A stretch of DNA of 64,000 nt from RBG-16-57-9 sp964462185 (GTDB lineage: Archaea > Thermoproteota > Bathyarchaeia > TCS64). The notes under the pieces were generated by a model. It saw nothing but the letters and a program-made list of their open reading frames with translations. It was not told the origin of the DNA and searched no databases. Below, piece after piece: positions 48,624 to 56,470 of the stretch (its first letter is position 1; each line of letters opens with the position of its first letter). Position numbers and translations under genes: made by a program. The DNA lies in assembly GCA_964462185.1 (NCBI GenBank), contig CAYWWV010000005.1, forward strand, positions 1-64,000, in the 5' to 3' direction.

Positions 48624-50507
48624 ATGTCTCATCCAGTAGCGTTGTCTGAGCCCGGGAGAAGGGTTTTACTGATGGGGAACGAGGCCATTGCCCGGGGGGC
48701 GCTGGAGGCGGGGGTGGAGCTTGCAGCGGCTTACCCTGGGACCCCCAGCAGCGAGATTGGAAACACATTGGCGAGGGTAGCCAAGGAGGTGGGCATCCAC
48801 TTTGAGTGGAGCGCCAACGAGAAGGTGGCCCTGGAGGTGGCCTTCGGGGCAAGCATGGTTGGCCAGCGCGCCCTCTGCAGCATGAAACACGTGGGGGTAA
48901 ACGTGGCCCTCGACTCCTTGAACCCTGTTAGCCTTAGAGGGGTGAAGGGGGGGCTTGTCTTGGTTTCCACCGACGACCCCAGCCAGCACAGCAGCCGCAC
49001 CGAGCAGGACAACAGGTGGCTGGCCAAGCTCAACGACGTCCCCGTTTTGGAGCCCAGCAGTCCCCAGGAGGCAAAGGATATGGTGGTCTACGCCTTCAAA
49101 CTCTCGGAGGAGGTTAGGCTCCCCGCCATGGTTCGCACCGTGACCAGGCTGAGCCATATGAGGGCCGATGTGGAGCTGGGGGAGCTCTCCAAGCTGGAGA
49201 GACCCCGGGAGTTCGACTGGGAAGGCTTCAGCTACCGGGTCGCTGGATTCGAGAAGCTGTTCCGACGCCACAGGGAGCGCCATGAGAAGCTAGACCAGGC
49301 GGAGGCCGTATTCGAGGAGGCCCCATTCAACGAGAAGAAGATGGCTGGGCCCATTGGGGTGCTGGGCGTGGGCTTCGCCTACACCTATGTCGAAGACGTG
49401 CTGAGGGAGACCGGGTTGAAGGAAAAAATCTCCACATTGAAGCTGGGAACCAGCCACCCCCTCCCCAAACGCCTGGTCTCAGGCTTCCTGGAAGGGTTGG
49501 AAACACTCCTAGTTGCCGAGGAGGTGGACCCCTACGTGGAGCTACACGTGAAAGCCCTGGCCAAGGACGTGAACCCAGGCCTCAGGGTCCACGGGCGACT
49601 CGACGGCTACCTCCCCAGAGAGGGGGAGCTAAGCCACAAATCTGTCGAGGCTGCCTTAGCAAGGCTAACTGGAACCCGCCCCCAACCCAACCCCCGAGCA
49701 CAGTTGGAGGAAGAAGCCAAAGCCATCCTATTCGACAGGATGCTCACCATGTGCGCCGGCTGCCCCCACAGAGCCTCCATCTACGCCTTGAAGAAGGCGG
49801 TGAAGAGGGTTAAGGGAGACCTCTGGTCAGTAGTGGTGAACGGGGACATCGGCTGCTATGGACTAGCACACGCCCCACCCATGGAGTTTGAGGACACCTA
49901 CTTCTCCATGGGGGCCAGCATCGGCGTCAGCCAGGGGATGCAGCGCATGGGGGTAGACGCCGTGGCGTGGATAGGAGACGGCACCTTCTTCCACGCCGGC
50001 ATACCCGCCCTCCAGAACGCCGTCCACAACGGGCACCCCATCAAGGTTGTGGTGGCGGACAACCAGGCCGTAGCCATGACGGGGTTCCAAACCAACCCCC
50101 AGCTGGGGGTGACAGCTACCGGAGACCGTGTAAAACCCATAATGATTGAAGACGTTGCCAAGGCCTCAGGGGTAGAACACGTCGAGGTGGTGGACCCCTA
50201 CGACCTGGAGGCCGCGGAGGAGGCCTTCGCCAGGATGCTGGAGGCCGAGGGGGTGGCCCTGGTGGTTAGCCGAAGGGAGTGCGCCATGGTGGCCGTCCGC
50301 AGGATGAGGCCCCACAGACCCCCCACCCTTTCTGTGGACCCTGAGAAATGTATAGGGTGCCGGGTGTGTCTGACGGAGTTCGGCTGCCCCGCCCTCAACT
50401 GGGTGGAGGAGGAGGGAAAGGTGAGGGTGGACGAGACCCTTTGTATGGGGTGTGGGTGCTGCGCCAAGGTATGCCCCGTGGGAGCCATAGGAGGTGGCGA
50501 GGAGTGA
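48624..50507 (+). CDS. iorA: Indolepyruvate:ferredoxin oxidoreductase, alpha subunit
   Basis: A 627-residue ThDP- and iron-sulfur-containing subunit. IorAB oxidatively decarboxylates aryl pyruvates from Trp, Phe and Tyr to aryl-acetyl-CoA and reduces ferredoxin. Early segments N-E-A-I-A-R-G-A-L-E-A-G and A-Y-P-G-T-P-S-S-E-I belong to the pyrimidine domain. The ThDP site is in M-C-A-G-C-P-H-R and W-I-G-D-G-T-F-F-H. The C-terminus has two [4Fe-4S] motifs, C-I-G-C-R-V-C and C-M-G-C-G-C-C-A-K-V-C-P. The frame is open to 48462 but the ATG at 48624 fits family and promoter. The stop overlaps iorB by four bases. Confidence 0.95.
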   Translation: MSHPVALSEPGRRVLLMGNEAIARGALEAGVELAAAYPGTPSSEIGNTLARVAKEVGIHFEWSANEKVALEVAFGASMVGQRALCSMKHVGVNVALDSLNPVSLRGVKGGLVLVSTDDPSQHSSRTEQDNRWLAKLNDVPVLEPSSPQEAKDMVVYAFKLSEEVRLPAMVRTVTRLSHMRADVELGELSKLERPREFDWEGFSYRVAGFEKLFRRHRERHEKLDQAEAVFEEAPFNEKKMAGPIGVLGVGFAYTYVEDVLRETGLKEKISTLKLGTSHPLPKRLVSGFLEGLETLLVAEEVDPYVELHVKALAKDVNPGLRVHGRLDGYLPREGELSHKSVEAALARLTGTRPQPNPRAQLEEEAKAILFDRMLTMCAGCPHRASIYALKKAVKRVKGDLWSVVVNGDIGCYGLAHAPPMEFEDTYFSMGASIGVSQGMQRMGVDAVAWIGDGTFFHAGIPALQNAVHNGHPIKVVVADNQAVAMTGFQTNPQLGVTATGDRVKPIMIEDVAKASGVEHVEVVDPYDLEAAEEAFARMLEAEGVALVVSRRECAMVAVRRMRPHRPPTLSVDPEKCIGCRVCLTEFGCPALNWVEEEGKVRVDETLCMGCGCCAKVCPVGAIGGGEE

Positions 50508-51103
50508 GCCTGCGGGTAGTGGTCGCCGGGGTTGGGGGGCAGGGAACCCTGCTGGCCTCCAGGGTTCTCGCAGAGTCAGCCCTCCGGGCGGGGCTCCACG
50601 TTATGATTGGTGAGACCTATGGGATGGCTCAGAGGGGGGGCCCTGTTATGGGCCACATACAGCTGGGATGCGAGGCCAGAAACCCCCAGCTACGCCCCGC
50701 CACAGCCCAAGCCTTACTGGGGTTCGAGCCCGCCGAGGCCGTCCGAAGGGGCGTCTCCTACTTGGAGGAGGGGGGCCTCGCCCTGGTTAACACTCGCCGG
50801 GTGAATCCAGCGGAGGTGGTCAGCGGGCAAGTCGCCTACCCCAGCCTAGAACGCCTTCTGGGGCTCCTAAGCCGCGTCACCAACAACATCCACGCCTTCG
50901 ACGCCACAGCCCTAGCGGAGAAGGCGGGCAACCCCATAGCTACTAACATGGTGATGGTGGGGGCCCTAGCTGAAAGCGGCCTGCTTCCCTTCCCATTGGA
51001 GACCGTGGTGGAGACCATACGAGAGGTGGTGCCCTCTAGGTTCCTAGACCTCAACCTCAAAGCATTCCAACTAGGCCGGGAGGCCTTCCACAGCCAAACA
51101 TAA
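50504..51103 (+). CDS. iorB: Indolepyruvate:ferredoxin oxidoreductase, beta subunit
   Basis: A 199-residue gamma-type domain that partners IorA. It starts V-V-V-A-G-V-G-G-Q-G-T-L-L-A-S-R-V-L-A and has G-E-T-Y-G-M-A-Q-R-G-G-P-V-M-G-H-I, the signature of this domain family. The GTG start shares its last bases with the iorA TGA (GTGA), so translation is coupled. An upstream in-frame extension is rejected because it lies inside iorA in another frame. Confidence 0.94.
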   Translation: MSLRVVVAGVGGQGTLLASRVLAESALRAGLHVMIGETYGMAQRGGPVMGHIQLGCEARNPQLRPATAQALLGFEPAEAVRRGVSYLEEGGLALVNTRRVNPAEVVSGQVAYPSLERLLGLLSRVTNNIHAFDATALAEKAGNPIATNMVMVGALAESGLLPFPLETVVETIREVVPSRFLDLNLKAFQLGREAFHSQT

Positions 51104-51201
51104 CCCCTCTCCTCAGCACTCCTTTCGGTCCGACGCGGAGCCTTTCTGTGGATACCAGGCCTTGGCCTAGGGGTCGGGGCCACACTTGGGGGGGCCTCCT
51201 G

Positions 51202-52662
51202 TTATTCCTCTGGCTCCCAGGGCTCATAGCTGGGGGGACTCACCTGGTCGGTGGGGAGCCCCAGGTAGTGGTTCTCCGGAATCCTATCCCAGATGGCCTC
51301 CGTCACCCTCTGGACCTCTGCCACCAACCCCGCCTCATCCACCGTGAGAAGCCTCCCCTCCTCCACCACCAGCCGCCCATCCACCATCACATGGGTAACA
51401 TCCTCCCGAGTCGCCGAGTTCACCAGAGCCCTCACCGGGTCCCGGCACGGCACATTGTTAAGCGTCTCCATGTTCACCACAGCCAGATCGGCCTTTGCGC
51501 CTGGGCAAAGCCTGCCAAGGTCACGCCGCCGCAGCCCCCGGGCCCCTCCCAGGGTGGCCGAGGAGTGTATCTCAGCAGAGGAGCCGCTGAAACAGCTCCA
51601 ATCAGCCAGCTTACTGGTGTAGCTGGCCATCCTCATCTCATTCAACATATCCTGGGGGCTGGTGTCGCACCCGATGCTCACATTCACCCCGGCCTTCAAG
51701 TATCTAGAGTGGCTGTGCATCTTGTTCCCCCTCTTGGCGAACACCAGGGGATCGTGGCTTACAGTGGCCCCCGCCTGGGCGATGAGCTCCAAGTCGCTGT
51801 GCCCGTCGTCTGGGTACCCCAGCAGGGGGTGGCCCGCTATGGCCCAGCCGTGTCCTATGATGAGGCCGGGGCCCAGGAGGCCGGACTCGGCTAAGACCTG
51901 GATGGGGGTTTTGGCATACATTCGGATCATGTTCTGGAACTCTACCACCCACTGGGCGGCGTGGATGCTAACTGGGCACCCCAACCTATCGGCGCTCTCC
52001 CTAACAGCCGCCTGGAGCTCCAGGCTCACCTTGTCCACGGTGGAGGGGTATAGAGCCCCCATCACCCTGCCCCCTGCAGCGCCTGTGAAGCGTTCCACGA
52101 AGGCCTCGGCCCTCTCCAGCTGTTTAAGGCCCTCCTCAAGGCCCAGCCACTCGGTGTAGAGGTTGGCCCTCTGGCTCCTGGCCCAACGCCCGTCCTCCAC
52201 CGTGTGGCCCAGCACCGCCCTTATCCCCAACTCATCCACGTATTTCACAGCCGTCTCCTCCCCCAGAGCCCCCACCATACCAATCTCCACCATGGTGGTG
52301 CAGCCACTCCTCAACAGCTCGGCCATGCTATACTTAGCGAAGACATGGTAGTCGCTGGGGCTGATGCTTTTACCCAAGGCTGTAAGGTTCTCACCCAGGC
52401 TGCTCATCCAGAAGTGGCGGGCCCCCACATCGTCAATGAAGGTCTTGTCCTTGGGGGAGGTGGCCGCGTGTACATGCGTGGAGATGAAGCCGGGAGTCAC
52501 CACGTGGGTGGGGGCTTGGATCCATTGATCCACCTTCCCCTGGTACCTCCTCCCCACGTAGGCGACCCTGTCGCCCTCGACCACAACCACCCCATCCCTC
52601 ACCAATCTATGGGATTCCCCGTCGAAGGCTATCACCCATTTAGCCTTGATTCCTATGGACAC
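51202..52662 (-). CDS. Amidohydrolase of the chlorohydrolase / nucleobase deaminase clade
   Basis: A 486-residue metal-dependent hydrolase related to guanine deaminase and the AtzA/TrzN group. The metal site reads P-G-F-I-S-T-H-V-H-A near residue 62, C-P-V-S-I-H-A-A-Q (third histidine), I-G-H-G-W-A-I, and G-C-D-T-S-P-Q (aspartate). The C-terminal P-G-A-K-A-D-L-A-V-V-N block closes the beta-sandwich. Substrate unknown. It is related to the protein at 23.4 kb but not a close duplicate. Leaderless start likely (TTAAAC box 26 nt upstream). Confidence 0.85.
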   Translation of the reverse strand: MSIGIKAKWVIAFDGESHRLVRDGVVVVEGDRVAYVGRRYQGKVDQWIQAPTHVVTPGFISTHVHAATSPKDKTFIDDVGARHFWMSSLGENLTALGKSISPSDYHVFAKYSMAELLRSGCTTMVEIGMVGALGEETAVKYVDELGIRAVLGHTVEDGRWARSQRANLYTEWLGLEEGLKQLERAEAFVERFTGAAGGRVMGALYPSTVDKVSLELQAAVRESADRLGCPVSIHAAQWVVEFQNMIRMYAKTPIQVLAESGLLGPGLIIGHGWAIAGHPLLGYPDDGHSDLELIAQAGATVSHDPLVFAKRGNKMHSHSRYLKAGVNVSIGCDTSPQDMLNEMRMASYTSKLADWSCFSGSSAEIHSSATLGGARGLRRRDLGRLCPGAKADLAVVNMETLNNVPCRDPVRALVNSATREDVTHVMVDGRLVVEEGRLLTVDEAGLVAEVQRVTEAIWDRIPENHYLGLPTDQVSPPSYEPWEPEE

Positions 52663-52683
52663 GGGTACTGGTTTGTGGTTGGG

Positions 52684-52711
52684 GGTTTAAGTCTTGCCCG
52701 GAGCCTTTAAC
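52684..52711. promoter_or_regulatory. Divergent TATA boxes for the amidohydrolase and the cupin
   Basis: GACTTAAACC (minus strand, about 52684-52692) is 26 nt from the amidohydrolase ATG. CCTTTAAC (plus strand, 52704-52711) is 28 nt from the cupin ATG. Confidence 0.6.
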
Positions 52712-52734
52712 AGTCCTCACCCCAAGCTGTGTTT

Positions 52735-53049
52735 ATGGAGAAAGCCAAGGTCTTTAACTTGAGCCAGATGGTAGAGGCCCAAGAGGGGAGTGTGGTGAGC
52801 CGCACCCTCGTGGACCGCCCCGCCGGCACCGTGACCCTCTTCGCCTTCGACGGGGGTCAGGGGTTGAGCGAGCACACGGCTCCATATGACGCCCTGGTCT
52901 ACATCCTGGAAGGGGAGGCGGAGGTCACTATATCAGGGGTGGACCACAGGGTCTCAGCTGGGGAGGCCCTGCTCATGCCCGCGGGAGAGCCCCACAGCCT
53001 CCGGGCCGAGGAGGCCTTCAAAATGTTGCTGGTCATGGTACGCGGATAG
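52735..53049 (+). CDS. Single-domain cupin protein
   Basis: A 104-residue cupin. Motif 1 reads G-L-S-E-H-T-A-P-Y-D-A-L-V-Y-I-L-E-G-E-A-E and motif 2 P-A-G-E-P-H-S-L-R-A, giving a histidine/glutamate metal site in a small beta-barrel. Cupins of this size bind small ligands or a metal; function unknown. The ATG at 52735 is preferred over a GTG at 52729 by promoter distance. Confidence 0.9.
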   Translation: MEKAKVFNLSQMVEAQEGSVVSRTLVDRPAGTVTLFAFDGGQGLSEHTAPYDALVYILEGEAEVTISGVDHRVSAGEALLMPAGEPHSLRAEEAFKMLLVMVRG

Positions 53050-53059
53050 CCCCAGAGGT

Positions 53060-53200
53060 GGAGAGCCGCATCCACCAGCTATCTCACCCACCTCTTAGGG
53101 GTGCCCCCGAGGAGTAGGCCTGGGTGGAGGCTCTGGTGGCCTTGGCTGAGGGGTATGGGTTTATGGTGTTGGACGTCTGCGGCTACCAGTGGGGATAATC
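53060..53200 (+). pseudogene. Short protein-like stretch interrupted by a stop, possible gene remnant
   Basis: After the cupin stop one plus-strand frame reads E-V-E-S-R-I-H-Q-L, P-E-E, then TAG, then A-W-V-E-A-L-V-A-L-A-E-G-Y-G-F-M-V-L-D-V-C and TAA. It has protein-like composition but no start codon, and no family is recognised. It may be the end of a decayed gene or chance in GC-rich sequence. Confidence 0.3.
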
Positions 53201-53230
53201 TGTGCGTTGATGTGGGCCCCTCCCCGTGGC

Positions 53231-54445
53231 TCAGATAGTGGACGGCTGGTTGGTCCAGGTGCGGGGCTCCTCTATGAAGAAGGCGGGAACCATGGACACC
53301 AGTGTAACGGCGGCGATGTAGACGAAGCCGGCGTGGAAGCCCCAGTATTCCACAACGTAGCCGAAGATGATGCTGCTGAAGCTCGCCACGGTGAAGCCCA
53401 GGGTGAAGTAGAGGCCGAACACCTGGTCCAGCTGGCTCCTGGGCACGCTGTCGCTGAGAACGCTCTGCACCACCACCGTCTGCACCATGAAGCCCAGCAG
53501 GAAGAGCAACACCAGCAAGGCGGTGAAGCCCTTAACCCAGAGGAGGCTGAGGTAGCCCAGCCCGCTGGCCACCATGATTCCGATGATAAGGGGCCTACGG
53601 TTCACCCGGTCGCTGAGGCTCCCCCAGAAGAAGGGGCCGAAAACCCCGCCGAAGAGTAGCACCGAGTAGAGGAGGCTGCTCTGGGCCGTGGAGAGCCCCA
53701 GAACGTCTATGAAGTAGAGGGGGAGGAAGGTGCGAACCCCCATGCGGAAGGCCATGGCCGTCCTGAGGACGCTGATGGCCAAGACGTTCCTGTTCCTCAA
53801 CTGCTCCCGGAGCTTGGAGAGGTTCAAGGCGTCGCGGCTGGGCGCCTCCACCTGGCTGGTCCCCCGCACGAAGAACAGCAAGACGAGGCTGAGGAGGATG
53901 GCTGGGGTGGAGAGGATGGCCAGCGCCCTCCTCCAACCCATCAGGTTAAGCATGTAGGCGGCCAGTAGGGGGGTGAAGCTGAAGGCCAGGCTGGGGAAGG
54001 ACTGGTTCAAACCCAGCATCCTCCCCCTCTCCCGGGGGTCCGTGGCAGCCGTGATGAGGCTCGCCCCCACGGGGTGTTGGGTGCTGCTGCCCACGCCCGC
54101 CACAACCGTCAAACCCAGGAAGCTCCAAAGGCCCCTGCTCAGGGAGGCCGCTATGTTGCCCAGGGAGTTCACCAGGTTCCCAACCCCCACCAGTACGCGC
54201 CCGCTGAACCATCTTCGGAGCCACCCCACGAACATCTGGGGGAAGCCCGAGGAGAAGGTGGAGGCCGACCTTAGGAGGCCCAGCTGGGCGTAGTTGAGGT
54301 CGAACTCCTCCATGATCTCTGGGTACAATATGGGCATGGAGCCGCTGATGACGTGGTTGAGCATGTGTAGAAAGATCACAGACCAAACCAGGGCTCTGTT
54401 GCTTCCTGGGGGGTCAACGTTTTCACCGTGCGCCATATTCACCAA
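53231..54445 (-). CDS. Major facilitator superfamily transporter
   Basis: A 404-residue protein with about twelve hydrophobic helices in two six-helix halves. The loop between helices 2 and 3 carries G-W-L-R-R-W-F-S-G-R and the second half has G-S-L-S-D-R-V-N-R-R-P, the MFS signature G-x-x-x-D-R/K-x-x-R. Substrate unknown. A tract with ATATAT lies about 20-28 nt upstream of the ATG, so it probably has its own promoter. Confidence 0.9.
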   Translation of the reverse strand: MVNMAHGENVDPPGSNRALVWSVIFLHMLNHVISGSMPILYPEIMEEFDLNYAQLGLLRSASTFSSGFPQMFVGWLRRWFSGRVLVGVGNLVNSLGNIAASLSRGLWSFLGLTVVAGVGSSTQHPVGASLITAATDPRERGRMLGLNQSFPSLAFSFTPLLAAYMLNLMGWRRALAILSTPAILLSLVLLFFVRGTSQVEAPSRDALNLSKLREQLRNRNVLAISVLRTAMAFRMGVRTFLPLYFIDVLGLSTAQSSLLYSVLLFGGVFGPFFWGSLSDRVNRRPLIIGIMVASGLGYLSLLWVKGFTALLVLLFLLGFMVQTVVVQSVLSDSVPRSQLDQVFGLYFTLGFTVASFSSIIFGYVVEYWGFHAGFVYIAAVTLVSMVPAFFIEEPRTWTNQPSTI

Positions 54446-54652
54446 GAAAAACCATAACTACATATATTTGTAGCGGTTGATAGACCTTTACAAGCGCTTA
54501 AAGCCACAACAGGCCAAGGGGCTTGTAGCAGCATAAAACCGGAGTACGTTGGTTCCACATCCCCGGGCTTAAGGGGCCTTTGGAGCCCTCAGGGTTATTG
54601 ACCCATTAAGAGGGGGAAACCCTATCCACGGCTAAACAGTGTTGCTGGGGGC

Positions 54653-55990
54653 TCAGGGGGTTTTGGGGGGTGGGCCGATGATGCCGTGCTCCATTAGGAG
54701 TTTCACGGCGCGCTGCGTCCTGGATATGATGGCGTTGGCCCTCTCGAATAGCTCGTCGCGGCTCAGCTTTAGCCGTGCCAAGCCCTGCTCCTGGGCTTTG
54801 AGGCCGGTCTCCGTAGCCTGGAGGGGGTATATCTCCCACTCCTCCATGCTGGGGATGATGTAGTCCTTGGAGAGGCCCTTGTCCTCGGCGTACTTGGCCA
54901 GCGCCTTGGCCGCGGCTATGCACATCTCGTCGCTAATGGTCTTAGCCCTCACGTCTAGAGCGCCTCTGAAGATGGCTGGGAACACCAGGCTGTTGTTCAC
55001 CTGGTTGGGGAAGTCGCTGCGACCCGTGGCCACAACCTTGGCCCCCGCCTCCTCGGCCTCCCAGGGCCAAATCTCGGGAACAGGGTTGGCACAGGCAAAG
55101 ACTATGGCGTCGTCAGCCATCCCCGCCACATCCTCCTTGGTTATCGTGTTGGGCCCGGGTTTGGAGGCGGCTATCACTATGTCGCTTCCCTCCATGGCCT
55201 CCCTGTTCCCCCCCTCCCGGCCCTCCGGGTTGGTCTTGAGGGCCAGGTCCCACTTGTAGGTCCCCTTCAAATCCTCGCGGCTCTGGGAGATGATGCCCTT
55301 GCTGTCGGTCATAACCACGTTTTTAGGGTTCACCCCGGCGGCCTCCAGAACGTAGAAGGTGCGGGTGTTGGCTGCGCCGGTTCCAATAATGGTGAATTTG
55401 GCCTCCCCCATCTTCTTCCCCACCAGCTTTAAGGCGTTAATCGCCCCCGCCAAGATGACTGCGGCTGTGCCCTGCTGGTCGTCGTGCCAGACAGGTATGG
55501 GCATCTCGGCCCTAAGCCGGTCCAGAATCTCGAAGCACTTGGGGTTGCTCAAGTCCTCCAGGTTGACGCCGCCGAAGCTGGGCTCGATCCACTTGACGGC
55601 CTGGATGATCTCCTCGGTGTCCTTGGTGGCCAGGCAGATGGGGAAGGCATCCACCCCACCCAGATACTTGAATATAAGCGCCTTCCCCTCCATAACAGGC
55701 AAACCGGCCTGGCCCCCGATGTCCCCCAACCCCAGCACCCGGGTGCCGTCGCTCACCACAGCCACATAGTTCCACTTGCTGGTGAGTTCGTAGGCCTTCT
55801 CCCTGTCCTTCTCAATCTCCCTGCAGACCTGGGCCACCCCTGGGGTGTACCAGATGTTGAAGTCCTGGAGGCTTCGGATGGCCGCCTTGGGCATGACCTC
55901 CACCTTCCCCCTGTAGTGGGAGTGGAAACTGGGTGCCAAATCCTTCCACTTGGAGGCCTTCCTCAGCAACTCCTCAGTATCAACACTCAT
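54653..55990 (-). CDS. maeB: NAD(P)-dependent malic enzyme
   Basis: A 445-residue malic enzyme that decarboxylates malate to pyruvate with NAD(P)H formation (the reverse is possible with high CO2). It starts with the conserved Y-R-G-K-V-E-V, the N-terminal Y-T-P-G-V-A, V-V-S-D-G-T-R-V-L-G-L-G-D-I-G, F-G-G-V-N-L-E-D, the metal and substrate site in V-W-H-D-D-Q-Q-G-T-A and the Rossmann G-T-G-A-A-N. It lacks the phosphotransacetylase-like C-terminal domain of long MaeB proteins. It follows hdrA by 54 bp with a possible own promoter (CTTAAATAG near 56020), at the end of the Hdr-fumarate cluster. Confidence 0.94.
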   Translation of the reverse strand: MSVDTEELLRKASKWKDLAPSFHSHYRGKVEVMPKAAIRSLQDFNIWYTPGVAQVCREIEKDREKAYELTSKWNYVAVVSDGTRVLGLGDIGGQAGLPVMEGKALIFKYLGGVDAFPICLATKDTEEIIQAVKWIEPSFGGVNLEDLSNPKCFEILDRLRAEMPIPVWHDDQQGTAAVILAGAINALKLVGKKMGEAKFTIIGTGAANTRTFYVLEAAGVNPKNVVMTDSKGIISQSREDLKGTYKWDLALKTNPEGREGGNREAMEGSDIVIAASKPGPNTITKEDVAGMADDAIVFACANPVPEIWPWEAEEAGAKVVATGRSDFPNQVNNSLVFPAIFRGALDVRAKTISDEMCIAAAKALAKYAEDKGLSKDYIIPSMEEWEIYPLQATETGLKAQEQGLARLKLSRDELFERANAIISRTQRAVKLLMEHGIIGPPPKTP

Positions 55991-56044
55991 TCCAATCGTA
56001 TGAAAAGAGATAGGCTACCTATTTAAGAATGCAGAGAGGAGGGC

Positions 56045-56470
56045 CTACTCTCCAAGCTCCTCCAGGAGCTGGAGGCGGGTCTCCTCATCCAAGGGGCCCT
56101 CCCCCTCCACGATGTCGTGGAAGGTTTTGAAGACCCTCTCCAGCTTCCTCCAGTCGGGGACGTAGACACGGCTAAACCAAACCCGGCTGCTGTCCACATC
56201 CAGGTCCTCCAGGTCCCAGCGATACTCGTCGATCCTCTCCTCGCTGATGACGTGGGCCTCCCCGTAGGGCCCCTCGTGGGCGGGGGCCTCCAGCGCCATG
56301 ACGCCGTCGGCGCCGTGGGCGAAGGCGTAGACCAGGTGCTCCTTCTTAAGCCTGGCTAGGCTGGGGAGCCTGATGACCCTTATGCTGCTGGGGTAGGTGA
56401 GGCGGGCCAGCCCCGCCAGGTCCACGGCGGTGTAGGCCACCTCGGCCTCCACGAAGGCGATGATCTTGAT
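56045..56470 (-). other. Degenerate MvhD/FrhD-like domain within the HdrA protein
   Basis: Residues 646-786 of the HdrA-like protein align by eye with MvhD along its length. The C-C-x-x-C of MvhD is V-E-A-E-V here, the later C-S-G-R is S-L-A-R, and the G-G-C and G-D-C positions are L-E-A and H-E-G. The fold seems kept, with hydrophobic strands intact and no frame damage, so this is loss of the cluster rather than gene decay. Confidence 0.8.

Noticed and set aside
53189..53659. A 156-codon plus-strand frame over the end of the MFS gene
   Set aside because: It is antisense to a transporter with clear helices, and its composition (Glu, His, Ala, Gly) is that of a complementary shadow.
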